Below, piece by piece: positions 16,590 to 23,623 of a stretch of DNA of 33,291 bases. Positions within the stretch are counted from its first letter, which is position 1; each line of letters begins with the position of its first letter. This DNA comes from Acholeplasmataceae bacterium. Lineage in GTDB: Bacteria; Bacillota_I; Bacilli_A; Acholeplasmatales; Acholeplasmataceae. The stretch covers positions 1 to 33,291 of the forward strand of contig JAIPGC010000010.1 of NCBI GenBank assembly GCA_021736335.1. Reading direction: 5' to 3'. A program made the position numbers and the translations under genes. A model generated the notes under the pieces. It did no database searches, had not been told where the DNA came from, and saw nothing but the letters and a program-made list of their open reading frames with translations.

Positions 16590-17168
16590 TTAAGCTGTTT
16601 TGGGTTGAACTCTAAAGCTTATTGTAAAGCTAATAGTTTCACCATTAATTGCCTCAAATGCTGAAACTGAATCTTCAACATTGATTCTATCTACACCTAA
16701 ACCTCTATTTAAAGCCTCTTGCTCATCTATAGGTTCAAGCAATCTAACTGTGATGGTTATTGTAACTGTACTATTATATAGTTCATTTACGAAATACCTA
16801 TCACCGTTTCCAATCTGTATATCCACAAGTTGTTCATAATCTTCGAATCCACCAATTTTAACATCGATAGCTTCTACTATCAAATTCATACTGTTAACCA
16901 AGGTCTTATCAACACTTACATCATATTGAAATACTACCTGATCAACCTCTCCTTCAAAGTAAACGTAACCCTCTGGAACTAATTTACCTTCAAAAGCTTG
17001 ACTTGTTTCTTGTACTACCAGATTTACATCTTCACCTTGAAATTCAATAACTAGATTGGATAATGTTGAGACATCTGTCCAATAAGCGAATGCAGCTGTA
17101 GAAGTGAATCCAAGAGCAATCATTAATATGATGATAATAACAATTGGTAAGAATTTTCTTCTTCCCAC
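16590..17168 (-). CDS. TasA/camelysin-like exported protein (first gene of set)
   Basis: A 192-residue protein starting at a GTG (17166-17168) with AAGGAGG seven bases upstream. The signal peptide runs to about residue 28 (AAFA before YWTDV). The mature part is acidic and beta-patterned, with VDKTLVNSMNLIVEA and a C-terminal ISFTISFRVQP. Its C-terminus (ETISFTISFRVQP) resembles that of the next gene (AVTFDITFTVTP), supporting a shared fold. It is the first gene after the c-di-GMP riboswitch. An overlapping ORF reaching into the riboswitch (up to 17347) is not considered real. Confidence 0.7.
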   Translation of the reverse strand: MGRRKFLPIVIIIILMIALGFTSTAAFAYWTDVSTLSNLVIEFQGEDVNLVVQETSQAFEGKLVPEGYVYFEGEVDQVVFQYDVSVDKTLVNSMNLIVEAIDVKIGGFEDYEQLVDIQIGNGDRYFVNELYNSTVTITITVRLLEPIDEQEALNRGLGVDRINVEDSVSAFEAINGETISFTISFRVQPKTA

Positions 17169-17247
17169 CTTTTCGCCTCCTTGTTCAAAGTGAAATATCG
17201 GTTTCTCTTTCTAACATAAATAAAAAGCCCAACAATAATCAGTATCC

Positions 17248-17275
17248 TCAATGGATGTCTTTCGACATGCATTAA
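17248..17275 (-). promoter_or_regulatory. Hairpin after the c-di-GMP aptamer
   Basis: The minus strand has ATGTC-GAAA-GACAT (17255-17268), a perfect stem with a GNRA loop, extended by AATG/CATT around a C-C mismatch. It lies directly downstream of the aptamer but has no T-run, so it is not a classical terminator. It may be part of the expression platform; how the switch acts is unresolved. Confidence 0.5.
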
Positions 17276-17276
17276 T

Positions 17277-17345
17277 GACAACTGGCTACCATCTAACAGG
17301 CCCTGTAGTTTTGCGTCCCATGATTTCTCAAGGTTTGCCTTTAAC
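17277..17345 (-). promoter_or_regulatory. Cyclic-di-GMP-I (GEMM) riboswitch
   Basis: The minus strand shows the GEMM-I signature in order: GGCAAACC; a stem capped by a GAAA tetraloop; GGGACGCAAAAC; a second arm CTAC...GTAG with AGGGCCTG; and the closing GCCAGTTGTC. GGCAA pairs with TTGTC to close P1. The base before CAAACC is G, as in c-di-GMP-specific members; cGAMP-selective relatives usually have A. It follows a near-consensus promoter and precedes three exported-protein genes. Confidence 0.85.
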
Positions 17346-17375
17346 ATTATTAGGTATAAAACGATATTCCCTAGT

Positions 17376-17404
17376 ATTATAACTCAGTTTAATTGTAAAG
17401 TCAA
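17376..17404 (-). promoter_or_regulatory. Promoter of the c-di-GMP riboswitch transcript
   Basis: The minus strand has TTGACT (17399-17404), a 17-nt spacer and TATAAT (17376-17381), one of the strongest promoters in the window. Transcription would start about 25 nt before the aptamer. Confidence 0.85.
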
Positions 17405-17462
17405 CATAAAATGCACTATTCCACCAAATTACTGTCTTAATTATATCAAATAGCTATAAAAA

Positions 17463-17499
17463 GTCAAAAGAAAAGCACTTCTTCATTTGAAAAAGTGCT
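17463..17499 (-). terminator. Terminator after gapA
   Basis: On the minus strand AGCACTTTTTC, loop AAAT, GAAGAAGTGCT (one mismatch) is followed by TTTCTTTT. Confidence 0.9.
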
Positions 17500-17522
17500 G
17501 TTTTGTTTTACGTATGCGTATT

Positions 17523-18536
17523 TTACTTGATTAAACTAGCTAATTTGCTAACTGTACGCACTAATTGTGCAGTATAACTCATTTCATTATCATACCATGC
17601 CATAACTTTGACAAGTTGAGTATCCCCGTAATTCACGATTTGAGTTGTATTTGCATCATATAATGATCCAAATTTTGAACCAATAACATCTGCTGATACG
17701 ATTGGATCAGATACATAAGCTAATGTTTCGTTTGCTGCTGCCTTAAAGGCTGCATCTACTTCTTCTAAAGTTGTGTGTTTCTTAACTTCAACTGTTAAGT
17801 CAACAATTGATCCAGTAGCTGTAGGAACACGTAGAGCAGTTCCATCTAATTTACCCTTTAATTGTGGTAACACAAGACCTATTGCTTTAGCTGCGCCAGT
17901 TGAACTTGGAATGATGCTTGAAGCAGCTGCACGGCCTCTTCTTGATAAAATACCCTTCTTATGTGGTTGATCAACTAAAGACTGATCAGCTGTATAAGCA
18001 TGAATAGTCGTCATGAAACCACCTTTAATACCAAAATTATCATCTAGTACTTTAGCAATAGGTGCCAAACAGTTTGTTGTACAAGAAGCACCACTAATAA
18101 TATCTTCTGTTCCATCTAAAGTGTCATCATTAACATTAAATACGATTGTTTTAACTGTACCACCTGCAGGAGCACTAACAACAACTTTCTTAGCGCCAGC
18201 TTCTAAATGCCAACCAGCTTTGACTTCATCAGTGAAGAAACCTGTGCATTCTAATACAACATCAACTTTTAAATCTTTCCATGGCAATTGTTTAGGATCT
18301 TTTTGACTGAAGATAGGAATTCTCTTTCCATCAACAATTAAATCTGTTCCTTCAAAACTAATACCATTTAATTTAAAATTACCTTGTGCTGTATCGTACT
18401 TTAATAAATACGCTAATGTTTCAGCATCAGTCAAATCATTAATTCCCACTACATTAAATTTTGAATCATCTGCCATAAGTCTATATGCCAAACGTCCAAT
18501 ACGTCCAAAACCATTGATTGCTACATTGATAGCCAT
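17523..18536 (-). CDS. gapA: Glyceraldehyde-3-phosphate dehydrogenase, type I
   Basis: Glycolytic enzyme converting glyceraldehyde 3-phosphate to 1,3-bisphosphoglycerate with NAD+. Residues 1-13 hold the NAD-binding [13 protein letters not shown]; the catalytic Cys is in [13 protein letters not shown] (about residue 153); [14 protein letters not shown] and [20 protein letters not shown] follow. At 337 residues it is full length. It is a single-gene unit with its own promoter and terminator. A cre-like sequence lies upstream, between it and a divergent gene, so CcpA control is possible. Confidence 0.97.
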   Translation of the reverse strand: MAINVAINGFGRIGRLAYRLMADDSKFNVVGINDLTDAETLAYLLKYDTAQGNFKLNGISFEGTDLIVDGKRIPIFSQKDPKQLPWKDLKVDVVLECTGFFTDEVKAGWHLEAGAKKVVVSAPAGGTVKTIVFNVNDDTLDGTEDIISGASCTTNCLAPIAKVLDDNFGIKGGFMTTIHAYTADQSLVDQPHKKGILSRRGRAAASSIIPSSTGAAKAIGLVLPQLKGKLDGTALRVPTATGSIVDLTVEVKKHTTLEEVDAAFKAAANETLAYVSDPIVSADVIGSKFGSLYDANTTQIVNYGDTQLVKVMAWYDNEMSYTAQLVRTVSKLASLIK

Positions 18537-18573
18537 AAATTTATTCCTCCTAGAATTGTTTTTTCCACCTATT

Positions 18574-18601
18574 ATTTTACCATTTAATTAAACAAATTCA
18601 A
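18574..18601 (-). promoter_or_regulatory. gapA promoter
   Basis: The minus strand has TTGAAT (18596-18601), a 16-nt spacer and the extended -10 TGG-TAAAAT (18574-18582). An AGGAGG ribosome site precedes the gapA ATG. Confidence 0.65.
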
Positions 18602-18625
18602 ATATATTGAAAACATGTTATATTA

Positions 18626-18639
18626 TGTAAACGTTTTTT
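18626..18639. promoter_or_regulatory. cre-like site between gapA and CYTH gene
   Basis: The plus strand reads TGTAAACGTTTTTT, matching the cre pattern TGWAARCGYTWNCW at all but one position. It lies upstream of the gapA -35 and about 25 bp before the -10 of the divergent CYTH gene, so CcpA could affect either. A ccpA gene is present at 26517-27512. Confidence 0.5.
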
Positions 18640-18660
18640 CTTCCCTTTAGACCCCCTATT

Positions 18661-18669
18661 TGATATAAT
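18661..18669 (+). promoter_or_regulatory. Extended -10 promoter for the CYTH gene
   Basis: TGA-TATAAT, an extended -10 with no clear -35, about 50 bp upstream of the start. Confidence 0.55.
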
Positions 18670-18717
18670 ATAAGCGGCAATAAAAATAAACGCCATATCT
18701 AGTAGAAGGTGATGTCA

Positions 18718-19269
18718 ATGACAAAGAATATCGAGATAGAATTCAAAACAAGTGTTTCATCAGAAAAATATCAAGAGCTTCTTCAACTTTTTAATTTAGA
18801 GAATAATATTTTTAAGCAAACCAATCATTATTTTGACACTGATGACTTCAATTTAAATAAAGAGAAGATTGTTCTTAGAATCCGTCAAAAAGGTGAAAAT
18901 CATTTTAAAGTAACCCTCAAGAGTCAGAGTGAAAAGGGAGCTTTTGAAAGCCATGTCTTATTAAATAAAGATCAAGCAAAAGAAATGATTGATCATGGTT
19001 TTCAGACTAAAGATTTTTTTGAAGACTTAGATTATTTTGTGACATTTAAAGCAAGTCTTGATAATTATAGAGTTAGTACACCATACAAAGGTGGAACACT
19101 ATTTTTAGATCGTTGTGAGTATTGTAATGTTGTCGATTATGAAATTGAGTATGAAGTATGCAACTATGATGAAGGTCAAAAACTATTCACTCAATTTGTT
19201 GATGAGCATCAAATTGAGATGTTACCGACAAAAAGGAAGAGCGAAAGAGCATTTACGTGCAAAAGATAG
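18718..19269 (+). CDS. CYTH domain protein (YjbK-like)
   Basis: The protein has about 183 residues. The N-terminal E-x-E-x-K signature (EIEFK) of CYTH/triphosphate tunnel enzymes is followed by HYFDTDDFNL, VLRIRQKG and FKVTLKSQ, and near the C-terminus DYEIEYEV and KRKSERAF, giving the alternating charged strands that line the tunnel. Such proteins bind or hydrolyse triphosphates, in Firmicutes often inorganic tripolyphosphate or an unknown substrate. I chose the ATG at 18718 because AGAAGG lies eight bases upstream; a GTG at 18709 overlaps the ribosome site. It is monocistronic, with an intrinsic terminator at the stop codon. Confidence 0.83.
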   Translation: MTKNIEIEFKTSVSSEKYQELLQLFNLENNIFKQTNHYFDTDDFNLNKEKIVLRIRQKGENHFKVTLKSQSEKGAFESHVLLNKDQAKEMIDHGFQTKDFFEDLDYFVTFKASLDNYRVSTPYKGGTLFLDRCEYCNVVDYEIEYEVCNYDEGQKLFTQFVDEHQIEMLPTKRKSERAFTCKR

Positions 19270-19291
19270 TCAAATTGGGCTATCTTTTTTT
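19262..19291 (+). terminator. Terminator after the CYTH gene
   Basis: AAAGATAG pairs with CTATCTTT around a 10-nt loop, followed by TTTTTTC. The stop codon is in the left arm. Confidence 0.85.
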
Positions 19292-19308
19292 CTTTTATGA
19301 TTATAACA

Positions 19309-19337
19309 TTGACTTATTTTACTATAAACTTTATAAT
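19309..19337 (+). promoter_or_regulatory. Promoter of the 19372 membrane-protein gene
   Basis: TTGACT (19309-19314), a 17-nt spacer and TATAAT (19332-19337) make a near-consensus sigma-A promoter. Confidence 0.85.
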
Positions 19338-19371
19338 ATTATATGTATAAGTATATACAATTGGAGGGTCT

Positions 19372-19761
19372 ATGAAAGAACGAAGTCTACTTTATTTTAT
19401 TACTGCCGTAATCGCCAGTGTGCTTTTTTTAGTATCTATAGTCGTGCGCAGCTTTGATTGGTTTTCAACATATGGATATGCAGTAATGCCCACAATGTAT
19501 GCATTATTTATCCCTGTGGTAATTTTATGGGTAGGATGGTTTTTTCAAAACAAAGGATTCCTATTGTCTGGATCTATCGTGGTTGCTGTATTATTAGGGC
19601 TTCAGTTTAACACTGCTGGTATACTCAATGGTAATATTTTTGTATTGGGTATGTATGCGCCTATGGTAAAAACATCATTTGTTTTAGGTGTTATACTCAT
19701 GCTAGCAACATCAGGCATTGGATTTTACACTTATTTGAAATTGAGTTTACCTAAACAATAA
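19372..19761 (+). CDS. Small four-helix membrane protein, unknown function
   Basis: I do not recognise this 129-residue protein. It has four evident hydrophobic segments (about residues 7-25, 37-57, 64-90 and 99-122) with short loops and few charges, a plain integral membrane protein. No conserved motif is visible. The start has GGAGGG eight bases upstream and a near-consensus promoter, so it is probably well expressed. It is a single-gene unit ending at a bidirectional terminator shared with spx. Confidence 0.75.
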   Translation: MKERSLLYFITAVIASVLFLVSIVVRSFDWFSTYGYAVMPTMYALFIPVVILWVGWFFQNKGFLLSGSIVVAVLLGLQFNTAGILNGNIFVLGMYAPMVKTSFVLGVILMLATSGIGFYTYLKLSLPKQ

Positions 19762-19768
19762 TTCATTC

Positions 19769-19803
19769 AATAAAAAAGGGAACCTGCGGGTTCCCATTTT
19801 TTT
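19769..19803. terminator. Bidirectional terminator between 19372 gene and spx
   Basis: A 7-bp GC-rich stem (GGGAACC, loop TGCG, GGTTCCC; 19778-19795) is flanked by an A-run on the left and a T-run on the right, so it works from both strands for these convergent genes. Confidence 0.9.
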
Positions 19804-20267
19804 TAGTTTGTATTAGCAATGTCGTTTTTTATTTCCTCGAAATACCGCTTGAGTGCACTTTGATAATCGCAATATTCACCATTTGGACAATCTGTACACA
19901 TAATCAATTCTCTAAGTCTTTTAGGAATGAATACGCGTATTTCCTCATCATTGTAACCAACTTGAAGTTTTTCTCCTTCAATCATGATAGGTCTTTTTAG
20001 AACGCTGGGGTTATTAATGATAAATGTTTTTAATTCACTTATTCTCATATCCTCAACATCTAAAGATTGTTCCTTGAAAATTTTGGATCTGGTAGAAATA
20101 ATATCTTCAAAACCATTCTCAGCATTTTCAAGCATGTGATCTATATCAGATACAGTTATGGGCTGATTGAACAAGTTCTTTTCAGCATATGGTATCTTAT
20201 GATCATCTAGCCACTTTTTCGCTTTTCGACATGACGAACAACTTGGAGTTGTAAAGATTGTAATCAT
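19803..20267 (-). CDS. spx: Spx-family redox-sensing regulator
   Basis: ArsC-fold protein that binds the RNA polymerase alpha C-terminal domain and switches on thiol-stress genes. The N-terminal CxxC redox switch is Cys10-Ser-Ser-Cys13; STRSKIFKE (about residues 58-66), SVLKRPIMIE and YNDEEIRVFIPKRLR are Spx signatures. At 154 residues it exceeds the usual 130-140. The extra C-terminal tail carries a second cysteine set (Cys124, Cys127, Cys133 in CTDCPNGEYC). It is single-gene, with its own promoter and a folded leader RNA. Confidence 0.85.
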   Translation of the reverse strand: MITIFTTPSCSSCRKAKKWLDDHKIPYAEKNLFNQPITVSDIDHMLENAENGFEDIISTRSKIFKEQSLDVEDMRISELKTFIINNPSVLKRPIMIEGEKLQVGYNDEEIRVFIPKRLRELIMCTDCPNGEYCDYQSALKRYFEEIKNDIANTN

Positions 20268-20334
20268 TGTCTTCCTCCTCTTGGAGCATAGGTTTCAGCC
20301 TATAGCACTTTGTGTCTTTCCGGGTTTCCCCTGC
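20268..20334 (-). promoter_or_regulatory. Structured spx leader RNA, class unknown
   Basis: The transcript from the spx promoter begins with about 67 nt holding three small stems in series: GGG-AAA-CCC, CAC-AAA-GTG and CTATAGG-CTGAAA-CCTATG. A fourth, CTCC-AAGA-GGAG, pairs with the ribosome site AGGAGG. AGCA near the 5' end can pair with TGCT near the end to close a multi-branch fold. This looks like a regulatory leader, but it matches no riboswitch class I can name. Confidence 0.45.
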
Positions 20335-20340
20335 TTTTCA

Positions 20341-20369
20341 ATTATATAATTTTTAGGACTATTTTACAA
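20341..20369 (-). promoter_or_regulatory. spx promoter
   Basis: The minus strand has TTGTAA (20364-20369), a 17-nt spacer and TATAAT (20341-20346). Confidence 0.75.
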
Positions 20370-20372
20370 CCT

Positions 20373-20391
20373 GTGATAACGTTTTTATCAC
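20373..20391. promoter_or_regulatory. Operator-like inverted repeat in the spx-pepF intergenic region
   Basis: GTGATAA-CGTTT-TTATCAC is a perfect 7-bp inverted repeat just upstream of the spx -35 and about 50 bp before the pepF -10. It includes TGATAACGTTTTTA, which matches the cre pattern at 12 of 14 positions. A repressor or CcpA site is possible; the binder is not known. Confidence 0.45.
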
Positions 20392-20441
20392 GATTTTACA
20401 TATTTCAAATAGGCTTTATATGAATATAAACCATATTAGGT

Positions 20442-20447
20442 TATAAT
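20442..20447 (+). promoter_or_regulatory. Possible -10 for pepF
   Basis: TATAAT lies 32 bp before the pepF start, with a poor -35 (TATGAA, 17-nt spacer). Confidence 0.4.
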
Positions 20448-20478
20448 AATATATATCAAGAAGAAAGGAATCAATTAT

Positions 20479-22245
20479 ATGTCAAAATGGGATTTATCAG
20501 TCTTTTATCCTACTTTAGAAGCGTGGGATGAAGATTTAAAGAAATTACCTCTTCATATTGAAAAACTAGCATCTTTCAAAGGCAAGCTCGGTCAATATGA
20601 AAATTTCAAGTCGTTTTATGTTGCTGAAGAGGAAGCAACTAAGCTTTTATATCGTCTTTATGGTTATATTCATCTGAATAGTGATTTGAATTTAAAGGAT
20701 ACAGTCAAATCTAGCAAAAATCAACAAATGCTTTTGATGTTATCAGATTTAAATCAAAAGACTTCTTTTCTATCTCCTGAACTGATTGCTTTAGGTGAAG
20801 AAAAGGTCATGTCATTTATTGAAAAGGATGATTTTTTAAAAACCTATAAGTTTCAAATGGAAATGTTATTCTTCCAACAAAAGCATGTCCTAGATGATGA
20901 TCAGGAAAGATTACTTGCTAATTTTGGACCTACAAGAAGCATTCCTTCTAGTCTATATCAATCATTAGCAATTATTGATGCAGTCAATATCAAAGTGAAG
21001 TTAAGCAACAATGAAGAAGTTGAGGTCAATCTTTCGAACTTTCGTTCACTGATTAGTGATGCACAAACTGCTGATGATAGACGTTTAATCTTTGAGGCAG
21101 CTTTTAAGCGTTATAAGGATAATAAAAATGCTTTTGCCAATACTTATAACTTAGTCCTTCAGCAAGCAGCTGCAAATTTCAAATCGAGAAAGTATGAATC
21201 TGCATTAGATGCGGCATTATTTAGAAACAATATTCCAACATCAGTATTTCACAATCTAAAAGATGTTGCTTATGATCATACAGAACCCATTAAAAGATAT
21301 TTAGCTCTAAGAAAAAAACATCTCAACTTAGATATTTACCATACATATGATCGATTCATCAGATTAGCAAAAGATGATACCAAGTATCCTTATGAACAAG
21401 CTAAATCTTTATTTTTTGAAGCCATTGCTCATTTAGATAAAGAGTTTGTTGAAAATCAACACGATGCAATTAAAGATGGATTTGTTGATGCTTACCCTCA
21501 AGATGGCAAAAGAACTGGTGCCTATTCTTCAGGCTTCTATGGCCATCATCCCTTCATTTTACTCAATCATGACAATACACTCGATTCCGTCTTTACACTA
21601 GCTCACGAAGCGGGTCATAGTGCTCATACATTGTTTTCTAATGCTTATCAGCCTATGGCATCTTCTGATTACACGATATTTGTTGCTGAAATTGCCTCAA
21701 CTTTCAATGAACATGTTCTTTTAGATTACTTGTTAAAAAAATCCACAACAAAAACTCAAAAAATTGCCTTATTAGAATCAGCAATTGATGGTATCATGTC
21801 CACGTTCTATCGTCAAACATTATTCGCAACTTACGAATTTAAGGCCAATCAATTGATTGAACAAGGTATACCTGTAACAGAACAAACCTTATCTCAAATT
21901 ATGATTGATCTTTACAAGCATTTTTATGATTTAGATATCACATTAGAAGATGGCAAACAATATGTTTGGGCATATATTCCCCATTTATTCCATACGCCAT
22001 TTTATGTTTACCAATATGCAACTTCCTATAGTGCCTCATTAAAAATCTATGATAATGTTAAAAATAACAAACCAAATGCAATGAAGGATTATTTGGGATT
22101 ATTAAAATCAGGTGGTAGTGATTATCCAGTCAACCAAGCAGCTCGTGCTGGTGCAGATTTGACAAGTAAAGAGACCTTTATGGCAGTCATTACTAGATTT
22201 GAAGCATTAATCGATCAATTAGAGAAAGTACTTGAAGAATCATAA
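20479..22245 (+). CDS. pepF: Oligoendopeptidase F (M3B)
   Basis: Cytosolic zinc endopeptidase cutting short peptides. The M3 motif HEAGH has His376, Glu377 and His380; the third ligand Glu404 is in VAEIASTFNEH. The 588-residue length and sequences such as FYGHHPFILLNHD and FYVYQYATS fit PepF. An AAGAAAGGA ribosome site lies upstream of the ATG. No terminator follows; instead the trpS promoter -35 lies within its last codons, so transcripts may read into the T-box. Confidence 0.93.
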   Translation: MSKWDLSVFYPTLEAWDEDLKKLPLHIEKLASFKGKLGQYENFKSFYVAEEEATKLLYRLYGYIHLNSDLNLKDTVKSSKNQQMLLMLSDLNQKTSFLSPELIALGEEKVMSFIEKDDFLKTYKFQMEMLFFQQKHVLDDDQERLLANFGPTRSIPSSLYQSLAIIDAVNIKVKLSNNEEVEVNLSNFRSLISDAQTADDRRLIFEAAFKRYKDNKNAFANTYNLVLQQAAANFKSRKYESALDAALFRNNIPTSVFHNLKDVAYDHTEPIKRYLALRKKHLNLDIYHTYDRFIRLAKDDTKYPYEQAKSLFFEAIAHLDKEFVENQHDAIKDGFVDAYPQDGKRTGAYSSGFYGHHPFILLNHDNTLDSVFTLAHEAGHSAHTLFSNAYQPMASSDYTIFVAEIASTFNEHVLLDYLLKKSTTKTQKIALLESAIDGIMSTFYRQTLFATYEFKANQLIEQGIPVTEQTLSQIMIDLYKHFYDLDITLEDGKQYVWAYIPHLFHTPFYVYQYATSYSASLKIYDNVKNNKPNAMKDYLGLLKSGGSDYPVNQAARAGADLTSKETFMAVITRFEALIDQLEKVLEES

Positions 22246-22260
22246 TGTATCATGTATAAT
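22232..22260 (+). promoter_or_regulatory. trpS promoter
   Basis: TTGAAG (22232-22237, inside the pepF 3' end), a 17-nt spacer and TATAAT (22255-22260) precede the T-box leader. Confidence 0.7.
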
Positions 22261-22266
22261 TAAAGT

Positions 22267-22476
22267 GCGATGAAAAAGGAAAAGTAGCTTAATTAAGGAC
22301 TTGATAGAGAGCTGGGATGGTGAAATCCAGTAGTCATGAATAAGTAAATGGGCCCTTCGAGCAAACAGTCAATCGGCTTTAACGATATTAGAGGGCTGGG
22401 AATTATTTCCAGAACTAAGGTGGCACCGCGTATTAATACGTCCTTAGATATACATATCTAGGGACTTTTATTTTTT
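22267..22476 (+). promoter_or_regulatory. T-box riboswitch, tryptophan-specific
   Basis: The T-box core AAGGTGGCACCGCG is at 22417-22430, with a Stem I region upstream. The terminator TCCTTAGATA, loop, TATCTAGGGA (22441-22464) is followed by a T-rich tract. A candidate specifier TGG (22349-22351, in AAATGGGCC) is the Trp codon. The TGGC of the T-box would pair with a GCCA acceptor end. Uncharged tRNA-Trp should stabilise the antiterminator and allow trpS expression. Confidence 0.92.
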
Positions 22477-22490
22477 AGGAGGAATATATC

Positions 22491-23564
22491 ATGCCTGTTT
22501 CAAAATCAACCGGAAAAGCAAAATCAATTAAAAAACCTGATGTTAAGGTTCCAATTCCACCCAAGCAAAAAAGACTTGTATCTGGCATTAAGCCAACTGG
22601 TCAACTGACTCTTGGAAACTATATTGGAGCTTTAAAACAGTTTGTCAAACTGCAAGATGAGATGGAAAATACCGAACTCTTCATTTTTATTGCTGATCTT
22701 CATGCGATTACGACACCTATTGACAGACAAGAACTTAAGAAGAATATACGCAGTATTGCAGCAATCTATCTTGCATGTGGACTCAACCCTGAAAAAGTGA
22801 ATTTATTCATTCAATCTGAGGTCAATGAACATGCTGTTTTAGGATATATTATGGAATCTACTGCTTATATTGGTGAAATGGAAAGAATGACTCAATATAA
22901 AGATAAGAAACAAAAACAAACAGAAGGCATTCGCACATCACTCATGACTTATCCTGCATTGATGGCAGCAGACATTTTAATGTATGATGCTGATATCGTC
23001 CCTATAGGTGATGATCAGAAGCAACATTTAGAATTAACAAGAAATCTTGCAACACGTTTCAATAATCTATACGGAGACACATTTGTTGTTCCTGAAGGAT
23101 TTTTTCCTGAAACTGGTGCTAGAATCATGTCACTATCTGATCCAACTAAAAAAATGGATAAATCAAATGAAAATCATAAATCCTATATCTTATTGCTTGA
23201 TGATTTAGCATCCGTCAGAAACAAAATAAAGAGTGCCGTCACTGATTCAGATGCTCTAATTAAATATGATGTTAAGAAAAAACCTGGTATCTCCAATTTA
23301 CTAACTATATACTCTTCTTTAACAAATGAACCAGTCAAAGAGATTGAACAAAAATATAAAGATAAAAGTTATGCTGTATTCAAAGCTGATTTAGCAGAGA
23401 TAGTTGCTGATGCTTTAAGACCTATTCAGCAAAGATATTTCGAGTACATCAATAATCCTAAGCTAGATGAAATATTAAATCAAGGTGCAGAAAGAGCGAG
23501 ATTGATTGCTTCAAGAAAGATTGAAAAAGTATTTAAACGGCTTGGCATGGGGCGTGTGAAATAA
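22491..23564 (+). CDS. trpS: Tryptophanyl-tRNA synthetase
   Basis: Charges tRNA-Trp (class Ic). SGIKPTGQLTLGNYIGALK is the HIGH-type region, DADIVPIGDDQKQHLELTR binds tryptophan/ATP, and KKMDKSNEN is the KMSKS-type loop. The 357 residues include an unusual Lys/Pro-rich N-terminal extension of about 27 residues (MPVSKSTGKAKSIKK onward) before the normal start of the fold. The start is firm because AGGAGGA lies just upstream. The gene is controlled by the Trp T-box. Confidence 0.96.
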   Translation: MPVSKSTGKAKSIKKPDVKVPIPPKQKRLVSGIKPTGQLTLGNYIGALKQFVKLQDEMENTELFIFIADLHAITTPIDRQELKKNIRSIAAIYLACGLNPEKVNLFIQSEVNEHAVLGYIMESTAYIGEMERMTQYKDKKQKQTEGIRTSLMTYPALMAADILMYDADIVPIGDDQKQHLELTRNLATRFNNLYGDTFVVPEGFFPETGARIMSLSDPTKKMDKSNENHKSYILLLDDLASVRNKIKSAVTDSDALIKYDVKKKPGISNLLTIYSSLTNEPVKEIEQKYKDKSYAVFKADLAEIVADALRPIQQRYFEYINNPKLDEILNQGAERARLIASRKIEKVFKRLGMGRVK

Positions 23565-23565
23565 A

Positions 23566-23602
23566 ACAAAAGGTTAATTGAGATTTCAATTAACCTTTTT
23601 TT
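23566..23602. terminator. Terminator between trpS and the DJ-1 gene
   Basis: A 14-bp stem (23568-23581 with 23586-23599, loop GATT) has a T-run on the right and an A-rich stretch on the left, so it can serve both convergent genes. Confidence 0.88.
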
Positions 23603-23623
23603 GTACATGATTTAATGTTTGAC

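Noticed and set aside
17123-17347. A 74-codon minus-strand ORF before the first exported-protein gene
   Set aside because: It runs through the c-di-GMP aptamer and overlaps the next gene in another frame; no ribosome site was found for it.
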